64,000 bases of DNA, from assembly GCA_950295325.1 (NCBI GenBank), contig OX485808.1:24510527-24574526 (forward strand), in the 5' to 3' direction. Every line of letters begins with the position of its first letter. Position 1 is the first letter of the stretch. The translations under genes were made by a program, and so were the position numbers. The DNA comes from Polytrichum commune. Lineage: Eukaryota; Streptophyta; Polytrichopsida; Polytrichales; Polytrichaceae. Below the pieces are notes generated by a model. It was not told the origin of the DNA. It searched no databases and worked only from the letters and a program-made list of their open reading frames with translations. Below, one piece after another: positions 36,471 through 48,373 of the stretch.

Positions 36471-38805
36471 TGAGGATGTGGAAATAATAAAGAACTTGAT
36501 GGAGAGCAATGGTGTTGTTAATGCATTTAACTTCGTAAGGGAGCAGAAGTGTTAGATTATGTTAGTGAGAGGTCAAAGGGACATAGTAGTGGGGGAAAAG
36601 GATATAATAAGAGGCATTTCATCATATGAGGAGAATGTAGACTTAATTGAAGACGATGAGGCAGGAATTCAAGATGTTGATAGGGCATAGGAAGTGAAGA
36701 TGAGTCAAATAAATCATGCTACAATGTGATGAACATCAATGCTTCATATACTAATTAAAAGGTTTGTGCAATCATGGACCCAAAGTTCCAAGTATGGAAC
36801 AAAAGCATGTTAGTACATAGCAGATTGTACAATCACTGTACACCTTATAAGTTGGTAGTCAACGGAAATATTCAATAAAATTTTCTCTATTAACTATCGA
36901 AACTACAAGTTGTGTTCCACCACCATGAGACAGGGATGGTATATATTGTCAATCAACAAGAAGTTTTGGTGATGACCAATTATTCAAGTAAAAAACATGG
37001 AATTTTTTAATATACAATATGGGATAGTGTCTCGGGGGGTGCACTGTACTAAACATGTACGAGTATACGTGAGTGCACAGGAGGGGTATTGATTTGGACC
37101 TTGCCGTATTACGTATACATATGGTATACATGTTATAATTTATAATTACGTACATATATGGAAGGCCTTTAAAAAGTATACAATAATTGTACTTGTATGG
37201 TACCGTTATTATACTACATATCATAAGTTTTCATATTGGATGAAATTAGGATTAACTAGGATTAACAATTTGCGTTAGCAACCTTATAGGGTAGTATGAA
37301 CCATGTACAAGGTGTCAAGGTAATATCAGGGAAAGAGGCAGTACTCTTGGGGGGGGTAGTCATTGGTTGGAGTAGCAATATACGTGCAAACAAATGATAG
37401 GGTATTTTAAAAACATGGAGGCAAAAAATTATAATTGGACTTAAGAGTAATATAGGGTATCAAAAATGACACTGGACATCTTTAATGTACTATAGGGTAT
37501 GGAATAATAGGTAATTTGGAATTATAAGTAATGCAAGCCATTTTTATATTAACCCAAAGTAGAAATTTACATAATGATAGCATGTGAAAAAAAAAATTGA
37601 AAGTAATACCCCCCTATAAAATAGTGGTTGTTCGCACCTATATCCTTAACTTTTTAACACACTGCCCCCCCCCCCCCCGAGGCAGTACTAGGGTTTTGAA
37701 ATGATTCGTTCAGCTCAAAGTAACAAGGAGATTGGTTTATGTTGGTATCAAAAAGGGGCTAACAACAAGTGGACATATGATCTTACTGATCATTTGATGG
37801 TAGACTTAGAGACAATAATTGCATTGGCTATAATGACATATATTGGTGAATCAAATGTTTATGAGTTACATCTGGGAGATGAAAAAGTTTTCAACGACTT
37901 TGCTGATGAAAGCTAGGATATTTTGTTATACATATTATAGGGGTTGATTATTGTTCAAAAGTATATTTGTATACTTATGTTAATGACTATATATGAATGG
38001 ATATTTTTTTGTGTATACATATTGTCACTTGTATATTTATTGTTGCAATTGTATCTGTATTACTTCATTTCACAAAAAATAACTTGTATATAGGGGATTT
38101 TTAGAGTATGCAGTGAACACACGTGATTCTAGGTTTTAATGAAAGGTGCACCCCCCGAGGATAGTGTATAGCACACCAAAGAATTTTGTTGATGTAAATG
38201 GTGGGGGTGCAAGTTCCGTATATCAAGGAGGAGTACAGTCAAGTACTTTGAGAAAGAAGGGGGTTCATATCTATGAAGTGGTGAAAGCTATGGCAACGAG
38301 AGGGAGGGTTGGACTAGTGTCAAATCTGAGAGTAAAAGAGGCATAAAGATGGTGTGTGTGCATGCTGCCTGCTCAAAATGTTAAGGAGTGAGAGATTTGC
38401 TCCTTCTTTGTAGGCAATTCCATGGAAGATGTGCATTAGAGTAATGGCTAACACAGTAGCAGTGAGGAAATATCAACAGGCTCCAACTAGATGATGGTGG
38501 AAAGGATGGATCAAGACAAGTCTCATGTGAAGGGGAGGGAAATGGCTACCCCCGAAAGAATATATAGCTACAATAGCAAATTGTACCCAAGCTTCTACTA
38601 GGCGTGGTGCATAATGTAAGCAATTTATAGGGAGTTTTTGTGTATGAAAGGTAGAATCTAGAAGTAGAGTTATCCATGGGTGGGTTAAGCACTAGTAACA
38701 TGGAGGTAGGAGGCAGTCCAACATTTACATTGGGTATGGAGTACGGGATCTGTAGTCCAGAGACCTCGTGCATTAAAGAAAGAGAGTTTGAAGACTTTGT
38801 GCACC
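36471..38805. other. Probable transposon debris
   Basis: AT-rich region downstream of the CACTA remnant. It includes a 14-C run (37665-37678) and a 71-codon frame at 37701-37916 (containing IGLCWYQKG and NKWTYDLTDHL) that matches nothing I recognise. I do not call a gene here. Confidence 0.4.
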
Positions 38806-38894
38806 CATAACATTATTCAGATCCACAACATTGTTTTGTGGGACTGACAGTATTCCACTAAATATTCTTCACATTCAGACTGAATAATGTTATG
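38806..38894. repeat. Perfect 15-bp inverted repeat
   Basis: CATAACATTATTCAG (38806-38820) and its exact inverse complement (38880-38894) with a 59-base loop. It could be a small MITE end pair or chance; no target duplication was identified. Confidence 0.6.
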
Positions 38895-41600
38895 CCCAGT
38901 AGACCGAGCAACACCAAAATTATAATGGTATATAGATTATCACTAGCAATGTAGGGAGGGACACTGGGCTCCACGCATTAAGGGGTACCAGAATATGCAC
39001 CGGGGTGGAAGTGACGCAATACTCTCACCATATAACCACACACGCAATGCTCTTGGGTGAACCAGTGGAAGTGAAGCGGGGGGAGTTGGAGTTCCACACC
39101 ATTATTACTGAGAACGACGCACATTTGAAATATGGACAACGGCATTGAGGTAGAAATACCATAACCCGTTAACCACCCTCTAGCCGTGCACTAGACCGTT
39201 GTCATAATGATGAAGTGCCATTTCTAAAACCGATCATGGCTTGGCGGCAACTTCAATGCGTGTACACTTAGTGTAGCCAATGGGAGTCAAGTGTTAATGT
39301 ACTCATGAGGTAACCGATTTAGGCGATGTTATGTATGGAAATACATATTACCGTGTTCGGTGTAGGGAGCATCTAGTGAACGAGTAGGTTTTTGGACAAC
39401 TTTCCACTTTGAAAAATTGTAGCATTTTTTGTATAGGGCAGAAAAATATGAAACAACTTGCATTCTTCATGAATCCTTCTCGTCTATCTTGGAAAATTAT
39501 CTCATGATTGTCAGACCAGATCTTCAATGCGAATCACCTTATTTTCACGTGTTATGGTATTTCTACCTTACTCTGAATTGAGCAGGTTCTATGAAATTGT
39601 CCACAATGCTCGAGTTACTGAAACATTTCTGACCTAGATAACGTACACGCTGCAGGCTAAATGCAAGAATGGGTGCCCCAGTCATGATTAAATAGGATGA
39701 GTTGTAGGGGTCGTGAACTTCTGGTGCTCATGCAAAGGTTAGATGGTTTGCTTAGGGTGGATGTCTCAGCAATTGAATGCAATGCCTAAACCAAGTTGTT
39801 TCTGTCTGGAAATGTGTGAGAAAATATCATGGGCAATGAGTGGATTCTTTGTGCGCTCAATGCATTCTATACTGCTTTGCATTTTGGTCATTGGAAACCC
39901 ATGAATTATTTACAATTCATTGAATGTCCAAGGGTATAAACTCTTATGGAGATTAGCAATTATGTTCAATTATGTACGTGGATGTGAGGCAATTGTTGAT
40001 GTCAACAAATTCAATTTCTAAATCCAAATGCAGTGTGTTAAAAGTCGAGTGTGGGAGCGCATGTAACTGGGTTGTTGAGATTCATGGGAATACCATATTT
40101 ATCTTATATCTCATACTACAGACTGCTTAGCGATATATCTGATTCTATGAATGTCAGCAAGTCATTTAGGGTTAGTATTTTCACAAGAATGACTTCCACA
40201 AGAGATGGCCCATCTTGGGTGATCATATTTTTTGTTAGAGAAGCCCTATGTGTGTTGTGTTTTATGAATCCTTGGTTAAGAAATCTGACAATTCAATGAC
40301 CAACTTATGACATTTATTTGAGAAAGATGATTACATGGAATGTGAAGAGTGACGAAAGAGGATATTTAATTACTTACCATCTGTCCTCTAAAGGCAGTTT
40401 CAAGAAACTAAATGGAAGTGAACAATGTGCTCGACAGATAAATAGTTGTTCATGGTGGCTGCAATATTATATTCTGATGAATGCACGATAGATAATTGAT
40501 GCATTCATGTGGTCACCATTTGTGAACTACAGACAAAGATCCCTTTTTTAGCAGTAATTCCAGCAGACATCAATGCAAATCATGAGTGGAAAAATATGTA
40601 GAGGATTGCAGTGATAGCGAACATTTGGCAGTTGCACAACATACATAGTCAATTCACACAACACTGTTCCAGTTGGCCAAAATATGCAAGTCTTATTTGT
40701 TGAATAGCCATACTTGCATAAGGTTGCTGCACCAATCTCTTTGAACTCTCCAGCAAGCAGACAAGCAAGATGTAAATGACCATGAACAAAACAAAACAAT
40801 TTGGCTCTGATAACAGGCACCAGAAAAACTTAGGTGCTACATCAGAAATTTACTTTCCAATGCAACCGAATCTATAACATCAGATTCTAGGCCACTGAGG
40901 CATTTCTACAACTAACTAACAGCATAATATCAGGCTTTCTGCTGGTACTGCTAAACTGCTCTTACACTAAAAAGTTGCCTCATAAACTGGCTGCTTCGAA
41001 AATGAAAGTCATAAAAAGGACATGTACACTACACTCGATTTGCTCAAGTGTTTAAAAATGCTCATGTTCACATGGTAAACCTGGTCAGCTGTGCACAAGA
41101 AAGCAGTATTTATACTTTCCGTCATTCTACTAAACATACACATCCAAAACCGGGAAAAGAAAGAGAGAAAGCCTTGATCAACAAAATCAGCTAACTCCTG
41201 CCACAGTTAACTACAGGCAGTAGGCTTCAAGCTAGACAGACCTGTGTCCAGGGTAATTCACAACACTGTAATCTGGTAGTATAGGACAACAGAGGCGACT
41301 ATTTCATCCTGTGCTTCTGCAATTCGAGCGAGGGAGTCACTGTTGCAATCCAAAATCTTGAACGTCATGGGAATTCAAATCCATGCACACTTCAAGCTCC
41401 ACCTCTTTTCTCTGGTGCATGTGGCGGACTGAATCTGCCAAGCACTATGAGGCAACTACAGACATGCTGTTCCCAGCTCCCTAACAGAGTTTGCTAATAT
41501 CCCATGCAAGTAAGGCAGACAATGTAGTATCTGCATTTTCTAGTCTTCAACCGATGTGCTGTAAATTACCCAAAAACAGCTACACTACTTTCATCTGCCA
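38895..41600. other. Intergenic region and likely FoP-gene 3' UTR
   Basis: No supportable gene. The last few hundred bases before 41604 should contain the 3' UTR and polyadenylation site of the minus-strand FoP-like gene. Frames such as 40548-40820 on the minus strand show no domain. Confidence 0.4.
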
Positions 41601-41603
41601 TGC

Positions 41604-44375
41604 CTATGCCTTGACATCACCTGCCTTTGAGGATTCTGACATCTTGTCGCTGGTACCATTTCGATCAAGAGGTCTTGATCCGTTTGACTTTTTTGTTAAG
41701 GCTTTTACAGCTTTTGAATCATCAGGTTTGGAGGCTTCAGGTACATCAGCTGGTAATCTTGACTCTATTAGCTCACCATCGTCTGCTTTCCAAGGCAAGA
41801 TTCGTTAATACTTTGGCTTGTATTGCTTCTATAAGATTCAATTTAGAAAAGGGCTAAAGAGTATACAGCCAAATTTGCAATGAAGACTATAATGGGGGCT
41901 TTCTAAACATCTGGGAGTGACTTTCAAACAGAGAAGCACTAGCAACACAGGCCCTATCTGCAGGAAACCCACTCACCTTGTTTAACAAGCTCATCTTCCT
42001 TGTTTTTCCAGTAATCGTCCAGGTCTGCATCCAATGACTGTCCTCCGAGCTTCTTATCTTTCATCCGCCACTGGCATTCAAAACAGATCCACATTGGGTT
42101 GTATTTAACACAACAATCAGAGCACCCTCAACATTGCTGTTCACAAAACCCGGAGAAGCTCATAATTTCCAAGCCTAAAATGGATTTTCCCCACCACAGA
42201 AACCCCTTACAATTATTAGGTTACAAGAAAAATCAGTAATCACATAAGTGATAATTCTTCACATCTGTATTGAATAAGATCATTACTTATTTGAGATTGT
42301 ATTTCTCGATGTTATGTACCAAACCAAGCTATGTAGTTAGCATGATCAGATATGATAAATCATTTAATACAAGATTAAGTCATTTTATTGAACCTCAAAG
42401 CCACATATTCCATGTGCAACTCACCTTCCACAAATCAACTCGGAAGAAAATTAGCCAATTCAGAATATTATACCTCGTCTAGATCAGCATCCAAGGCTTC
42501 TTTGGTCAAAGGCTTTTGATCACGCTCCTTGTCACGATTCCCACGACCCCCACGACCACCTACAGACATAAAAATAATTTGCACCTTGGAACTCAATCAA
42601 ACAGAATCGACTTCATGATGCAGCTGTTTGGACACACTCCTAATTATAGCAAACAGAATGTACATACATAGAACACACCAGAATACTGAATTTCCTCCCG
42701 AGTGAAAAAGGCAACAACTGCTTCCATTCCCTTGTAAAATTCCATACTGTTTTTAAGTCAAATAAACAAGGTGTTCTGGATGTACGTGAAGCAGAATGGT
42801 TAACTCAATCAGAAAGAATTATAAAGAATTATAAACCTGTAATGATCTCAGTTTCCAGACCCACAAAGAGCAGCAGCAATCACACCAACGTGCAAGCCAG
42901 TATGGATGGTTGGAAGAGACAGGGCGAATTTTAGATATGTAGAATTTTGGAACTAAAGCTCACCAGAAGGCGAACAACCAAGGGACTACTCAAGCACCAG
43001 CATCAACTGTTTAAAGTACTTATGGTCAAACTTAGGAATCTCCTTAAAGAGAAGGTCACCTCTGGGTAAAATCTCGATGGTTTTTTTATGGCAGTATAAG
43101 AATTAGGTTGATCTATGTAAGAAATAGAAAACATGCAGATCAGAACCAAAGCACCCTGATGATATCGGTAAGTCTGAGATAATTGGAACAGGCTCGCACA
43201 CAGCAATTCGATCGAATCCTAGCCCCTTTGTGTTCAGAATGGGTCATAAGTGTAGGTTGCCTAGGCCAGTGTCCTCATTGTCGCTTTAAACTTTTGGATG
43301 AGAACTGTCCAGTCATAGCTTCCAATCCAACTCACTTGAAATGAGACCTGGTTGTGATGCATGCCAAACGCCTCGTTAGCTCACAAGCTCGAGCCGCGGT
43401 GGGTACCTGGATAACTCTTAATGATCCCGTTCACTTTCCCCTTCCGCATGATATTTTTCTCTTATGGAGCCACACTCTTGCAAAATCCGCTCTACGGCTG
43501 GGAACTGAAACTCATTAAAATATATCACATTCGTCTTGAAAGAGCCTAGGGAACATGAAAATTTACTAGAATCCCAGCTCTAGATGCTCTGGAGCATGTC
43601 ACTAGAAAGGCTTCATATCTTCATCATGCCTTTTGCTTAAACCCTCACCAACAGCTTCTTCCGCAAGCTTCTCAAGTCACTCAAAACAGCCAGGAATCAC
43701 ATGTCCAAAAAATCGTTTCACTCCACCTACGGCAACTAGCAGAGATAAACCCCTAGTATACGGGACGGGACGCAACACGATCGATTTAGAGCCATTCACT
43801 TCCCCCACTTGCAACCCCCACCCTAAAAAACACCGCCACTCACGGGAACCCAACCGAGGCGAAACAACTGCCACATGGGTTTGGCCCATACAACCAACAG
43901 ACGAAGAAGACGCACTTCGATGCACAGCCGAGGTTTTTCCTTTCACTTTCACTTTCACTTTCACTTTCACTTAGGGTTTGAAGAAATTGTTTGTTTGTTT
44001 GTTTGGTTGGTTGACAAGGGGAGGAGGAGGAGGAGGATGATGATGATGATGGATGATGTTGCACCCACCCCGGCCTCCTCGGCCCCCTCGAGGTCCCCGC
44101 TGGTGTCCCCGCCCATGCAACAACGGCCCTTGCGGTGGTCCCACGGGCTTCTTCAGAATCCCTGCTCCCTGCACTCCCAGTGGCAGTATTCCTCTCCCCA
44201 TCCCGCCCCCTCCTCTCCCACCATACACCGGAGTAAACGGCATCGGGTGCTGCTGCGCGTACCCGCCGTGTGCATGATATGTCTGCCATCCCGCTGCGTA
44301 GGGCTGGTACCCTTGCCTGTACTGCTGGTACCCTCCCCTTCCCCCCATCCTCCCTCTCCCTCCCTGCCCCTGCAT
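41604..44375 (-). CDS. FoP/CHTOP-like Gly/Arg-rich protein (C-terminal duplication domain)
   Basis: Four minus-strand exons, 44069-44375, 42474-42559, 41977-42070 and 41604-41782, join in phase to 221 residues. Exon 1 encodes a Gly/Arg/Tyr/Gln-rich N-terminus (GRGRMGGRGG, then ILKKPVGPPQ) and an RGG block that continues across the intron (GGRGGRG|GGRGGRGNRD). Exons 2-3 encode two copies of the FoP motif: LTKEALDADLDE and GGQSLDADLDDYW. Exon 4 is a polar Lys/Ser/Asp tail. Proteins with this domain (CHTOP/Friend of PRMT1, and the end of ALY/REF) bind RNA through RGG repeats, are arginine-methylated and help mRNA export with TREX. Unlike ALY, no RRM is present. Role in this plant is inferred. 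Exon 1 could run on into a His/Pro-rich stretch if intron 1 is retained. Confidence 0.8.
43939..43973. repeat. (CTTTCA)n microsatellite
   Basis: About five and a half copies of CTTTCA in intron 1 of the FoP-like gene, followed nearby by GTTT and GGA/GAT short runs (43990-44050). Confidence 0.9.
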
Positions 44376-44440
44376 CCCAAACCCTCTCTCGCCCTCTCCC
44401 TCCCTCTCCCTCCCTCTCCCTCTCTCTCCCTCTCCCTAAA
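44340..44440. repeat. CCCTCTCCCT-rich tract over the FoP-gene 5' UTR and start
   Basis: Pyrimidine-rich repeat (CCCTCTCCCTCCCTCTCCCT and similar) on the plus strand, purine GA-rich on the transcribed strand. GA/CT-rich tracts at the transcription start are common in plant promoters, so this may be part of the core promoter or 5' UTR. Confidence 0.7.
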
Positions 44441-44559
44441 CCTCCCACGGCCCTGCTTCACCGCAGCATCCGCAGCATCCTTGTCGCAGAAGCTTGTCGA
44501 CTCTCTTCGAATACGACACTCTGCAAGGAACTCCGCGAGCGCTCTTCTGCGTGCGTGAC

Positions 44560-45080
44560 GCCTTGTGTGTCTGTGCCGGAGGGAAACTGAGAGAGACGAA
44601 GCGGGAGAGGAGAAGTCGGTGGTCTGTAAAACATGCTCTCCGAAGACATTCTAGAACGCAGACGAAAGGGGTGCGTCTATGATGTACGCTGCCCGAACAT
44701 GTGTCTCTGTGCTGGAGGAAAACTGAGAAGGGAAGGAGGGGGAAGAAGGTCTCTGAAATGTACCATATATGGACATTGACGGGGGCAGACGAAAAGGATG
44801 CGTCTACGATGTACGAGGTTCCGACATTCCAGGACTGGAGGTGTTGGCGGGACAGGGAGACGAGAGAGAGAGAGAAAGTCAAGACCCTTACCTAGAGACG
44901 AATTTGACGAACCGGAAGAGAAGAACGGTGGATAAAACATGTACTCAATGCGTACATTTGACGAGGCAGACGAATTGGGTGCGTCTATAATGTACGTAAC
45001 CGAGACATTTAAGGACTAGAGGCGTTGGCTGGATAGGGAGGCGAAAGGGCTGCGTGGGCGCGAGAGAGAGAGAAAGAGTA
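44560..45080. repeat. Tandem array upstream of the FoP-like gene
   Basis: Three to four diverged units share GCAGACGAA...GTGCGTCTA-(G/A)ATGTACG (near 44660, 44785 and 44965), GACATT-(C/A)AGGACT-GAGG and GAGAGAGAGA runs. A first partial unit starts near 44565 (TGTGTCTGTGCCGGAGGGAA) and repeats at about 44700. Spacing is about 125-180 bp. Confidence 0.75.
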
Positions 45081-45922
45081 TGTTGTGAATGTACGTGGTG
45101 GGTAGATTTTAGAGAAAAGGAGCAGATAGGTTGCAGGTAGGCCTACATTTGAAAGGTCCACTTTATACTTGGGACCGGATTGAGGGTTGGTCCGAACTCT
45201 AGAAAATATGTCCCAGTAGCATCATTTGGCGTCATCAAATCCAGTCCAAGGGTCATTAGGGTTGGGCCCGAACACTCACTCATCTTATGTGGTGTCTTAG
45301 GTGGCACAATTTTGATGTCAAACCTTTGGGTCGGCTTGAAGAAATTGGGATGAGCTTTTCCTCGGCCCGAACTCTCAATAGGGTCCCGGATCAGGCTCAT
45401 TTATTGGATAATGAACATATATAGCATCAGTCCATAAAGGGTAAATTTTCTTCACCAAACTTTCCCCTCAAGAACATACAAATCTAAAATCGGGCCTCAT
45501 CACTTTTACATGTGACAAGGTTGCGCCCGCAAAACTTGATAAAGTTGAACCGGATTGATGGCTTGATTACACATGAATTGGTTTGGTACTCAAGTTGGCC
45601 CCAAGTTGTGTATAAAGTGGGCATAAGTTGCGTCTTCAAAAGTGTGTCAATTGTGGATATTTTAGGAGGGAGGGATATCTCATCATATGAAGGGTTTGGG
45701 CTAAGCACAAGGGCTCCTTCTTGCACATGTTAGAGGATTGAGGATCCATGATATTTGGACTTGTCAAACCTCTAATAAAAAAAAATGGGTGGAAAAAGTC
45801 TACATGGTCCCAAAATTGCTTGAAATGAAGGGTTGAGTAACCAACTTACAAAACAAGCCACACGTGAAATTATGGATTTTGGACCTCGATGGATTCATCA
45901 TGAATGGGATGATGTTCCCTAG

Positions 45923-45996
45923 TCTTCCGGATTTTGATCTAGTAGGTCCACCTCTTTCAGGCTGGGTAGGAAGCCTAGTCTCAAAATCCGGAAGAC
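45923..45996. repeat. Perfect 16-bp stem, 42-base loop
   Basis: GTCTTCCGGATTTTGA at 45923-45938 and its exact inverse complement at 45981-45996. A transcript could fold into a short hairpin. No flanking duplication or terminator-like T run was seen. Confidence 0.7.
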
Positions 45997-46417
45997 CTTG
46001 ACACTTCTACACCGATACATGCAATTAGGTTGACTCTCACTAACTTCTTGACATTCCACACTATTTGGAATATGCATTATCATAGTTAATGTGGTCCTAT
46101 CTAGATGAATATACAAATTTTTTAAATTTTGTGATCTAGGTTGACCAAAGCAATTTCATTGGTGACAAGTCAACCTAATTGCACAAGAGAGAGGGAATTT
46201 TCATAGGGGGACGTTAAACCTCCCCCTACAAGCTTTTCGGGGGAGGTAGACACGGGCAAGGACAACCCCCAGAAAGAAATCAAGATTTTCTCGACCCAAA
46301 TGAAAACTTCGGCCCACCCCACCCGACTTTGAAAAAACCATTGCCCTTGCATTTTTGAAGACCACTTATCCACAAATCCCATATTGGGTGCACTTCACCT
46401 TCAAGGTCCAAAATCCA

Positions 46418-46419
<2 letters not shown>

Positions 46420-46462
<43 letters not shown>
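46420..46462. repeat. (TA)n(TG)n microsatellite
   Basis: Five TA units run into about 17 TG units. A useful length-variable marker; no other function seen. Confidence 0.95.
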
Positions 46463-46466
<4 letters not shown>

Positions 46467-47292
46467 TGTACTTCCATTTAGTAAAGAAGCAATTGATTGG
46501 AATTTCATTCCGGAAGTGAAAGTGTCAATAAAGCATGTAATTAACTTGGAAATAAAAAAACATTACAAAATCTTTCATTAGCATTAATGCTTTACTTTTG
46601 TGACTCGCCATTTGAAGGGGTCTTTGTCATTCTAAAATGAAATGTAAATTAATTTGTTGATTTTAGTATGTGTATTTTATAGTTACTTGGGTAATTAAGT
46701 GGGAGCCTCTAAGGAAATTCAATCTTGTTTAAAATACCTAGTTCACCTTCACATAGATATGATGGTCACCCATGTCAACAAGTCATCAATAAATCAACAT
46801 AATTTCATAGTCTTTTATCAAACACATGTAGAATGATACCAAATTAACTAGAAAAATTTAGAAGTCAAATTTACACTTTAGAGAGTCACGAGATTTATTC
46901 ACTAATAGAACGTAGCATAGACCTAGGGTTCAATTCAATTGTGTTGTGGTGCATTACCCATTTAGTCTATGACAATTTATTTTCATTCAATATAAGCACT
47001 TTGCAATCTTGTGTCATTAATCACTTGGAGCCTCATGTACATGTCAATGGTAAACAACGTTTTGTACAAAGCATGCATGCTATCATGCATGGCATGTGAG
47101 GTTGTTCCCAGTGAGTTCCCAATGAGCTTCAAAATAGTCCCAAATTTGTCTTGAAGTCCCGAAATGTTTAATAAAGTGTTCTTGATATGTTTTGCTTTGT
47201 AACAACATCGTTTTTGAGGTTTGGATTTGGTGTCCAAGGAGGTAGCCAGAAAAGGAACCTATTGCAAGCCCCACAATAGAGGAAGGTACTAA

Positions 47293-48030
47293 AAAATTCT
47301 CAGATGCTCCCCAAGAATATCATTCCTCGCATCAAAGATCAACAAATCATGTGAGAATGTAGTCATCATGCATGATGAAGTCTTGATTCGAAATTTCATG
47401 CAGAAGATAGCCGTACTAGTGCACATGAATTGCGTCAGAAAGAATGACTTGAGGCCGCAGATGATGATGAAATCCAAATACTGGTAACCGAAGGATATTG
47501 CAACCGGTTCCAGGTCCACAACTTAGGCACTATTGAGAAATTTCTGCTCCAAATGAACTTCATTCCTTGCATTAGATATCAACATGAGAATGCACACCAT
47601 AGAGGCTACTAAGTGTTCTCTGCTCCAAATGAATCTAATTTCTTACATCAAAGCTCACCAAATCATATGAGAATACTAGAATACTCTGCTCCATGTACAG
47701 GATGCTAATTCCTTGCATCAAATTTCCACAAATGTACAAGAATACTGAGAATTCTCTGTTCTATATGTATGGAGCTAATTCCTTACATCAAAGGTCAACA
47801 CATCATATGGGAATACTAAGAATTTCTGCTCTGTATGTGTGAAGCAGATTCCTTACATCAAAGGTCAACAAATCAAATGCGAACGCTAAGAATTCTCTGC
47901 TCTGTATAGATGAGACTAATTCCTTCCATCAAAGTTCAACAAATCGTATGAGAATACTGGAAATTCTCTGCTCCATAGACATGAAGCTAATTCCTTACTC
48001 AAAGTTCGACCATCATATGAGAATGCAGGC
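47293..48030. repeat. About 71-bp minisatellite upstream of CFAP65
   Basis: Regularly spaced units carry ATTCCTTACATCAAAGGTCA, then ATATGAGAATACT and AATTCTCTGCTC. Unit starts near 47637, 47709, 47778, 47848, 47919 and 47990 are 69-72 bp apart. An earlier copy near 47561 and an outlying one near 47321 are more diverged. The array ends about 340 bp before the CFAP65 start codon. Confidence 0.9.
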
Positions 48031-48373
48031 ATCACACGAGAGGTGCTATGATGAACTTTTGATGCGATTTGCATGTGAAAAATATTAGATATGAGTGGGC
48101 AAGAATAGTGTCAAAAGACTATGACATTGGACGACGGAATACTTAACCTTATACAGAGAGCAGAGGATATTTGAGCCTAGGTCTCCGACGACTCAGGCAA
48201 CTCTTTTCATCCTGGAGTTTCTCATCCAGGGACGGGTACCAATGTTGCTCAACCCGGGCAGTTAGGGGTACACATCAAAGCCTGCGGAGTCCGAAACCCA
48301 CGTGACAAGCTTGCAGAAGAGGTTGAATCTGAACACAAAACCTTGTTTGCACTCCTCATTCCTTGGAGCGAAG

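Larger units (their letters stand above)
45081..47290. other. Intergenic region with hairpin and TG microsatellite
   Basis: No gene recognised. It contains a perfect 16-bp inverted repeat (45923-45938 and 45981-45996) and a TG microsatellite (about 46430-46461). Confidence 0.5.

Noticed and set aside
37701-37916. 71-codon plus-strand frame
   Set aside because: Plausible amino-acid content but no recognisable family and surrounded by decayed DNA; kept only as a note.
40548-40820. 90-codon minus-strand frame
   Set aside because: No domain and no splice links to the FoP-like gene.
43840-44590. Long frames on the plus strand and in other minus frames across FoP exon 1
   Set aside because: Shadows of a GC-rich, Gly/Arg-coding exon and of the CT-rich repeat; the phase-matched four-exon model explains the locus.
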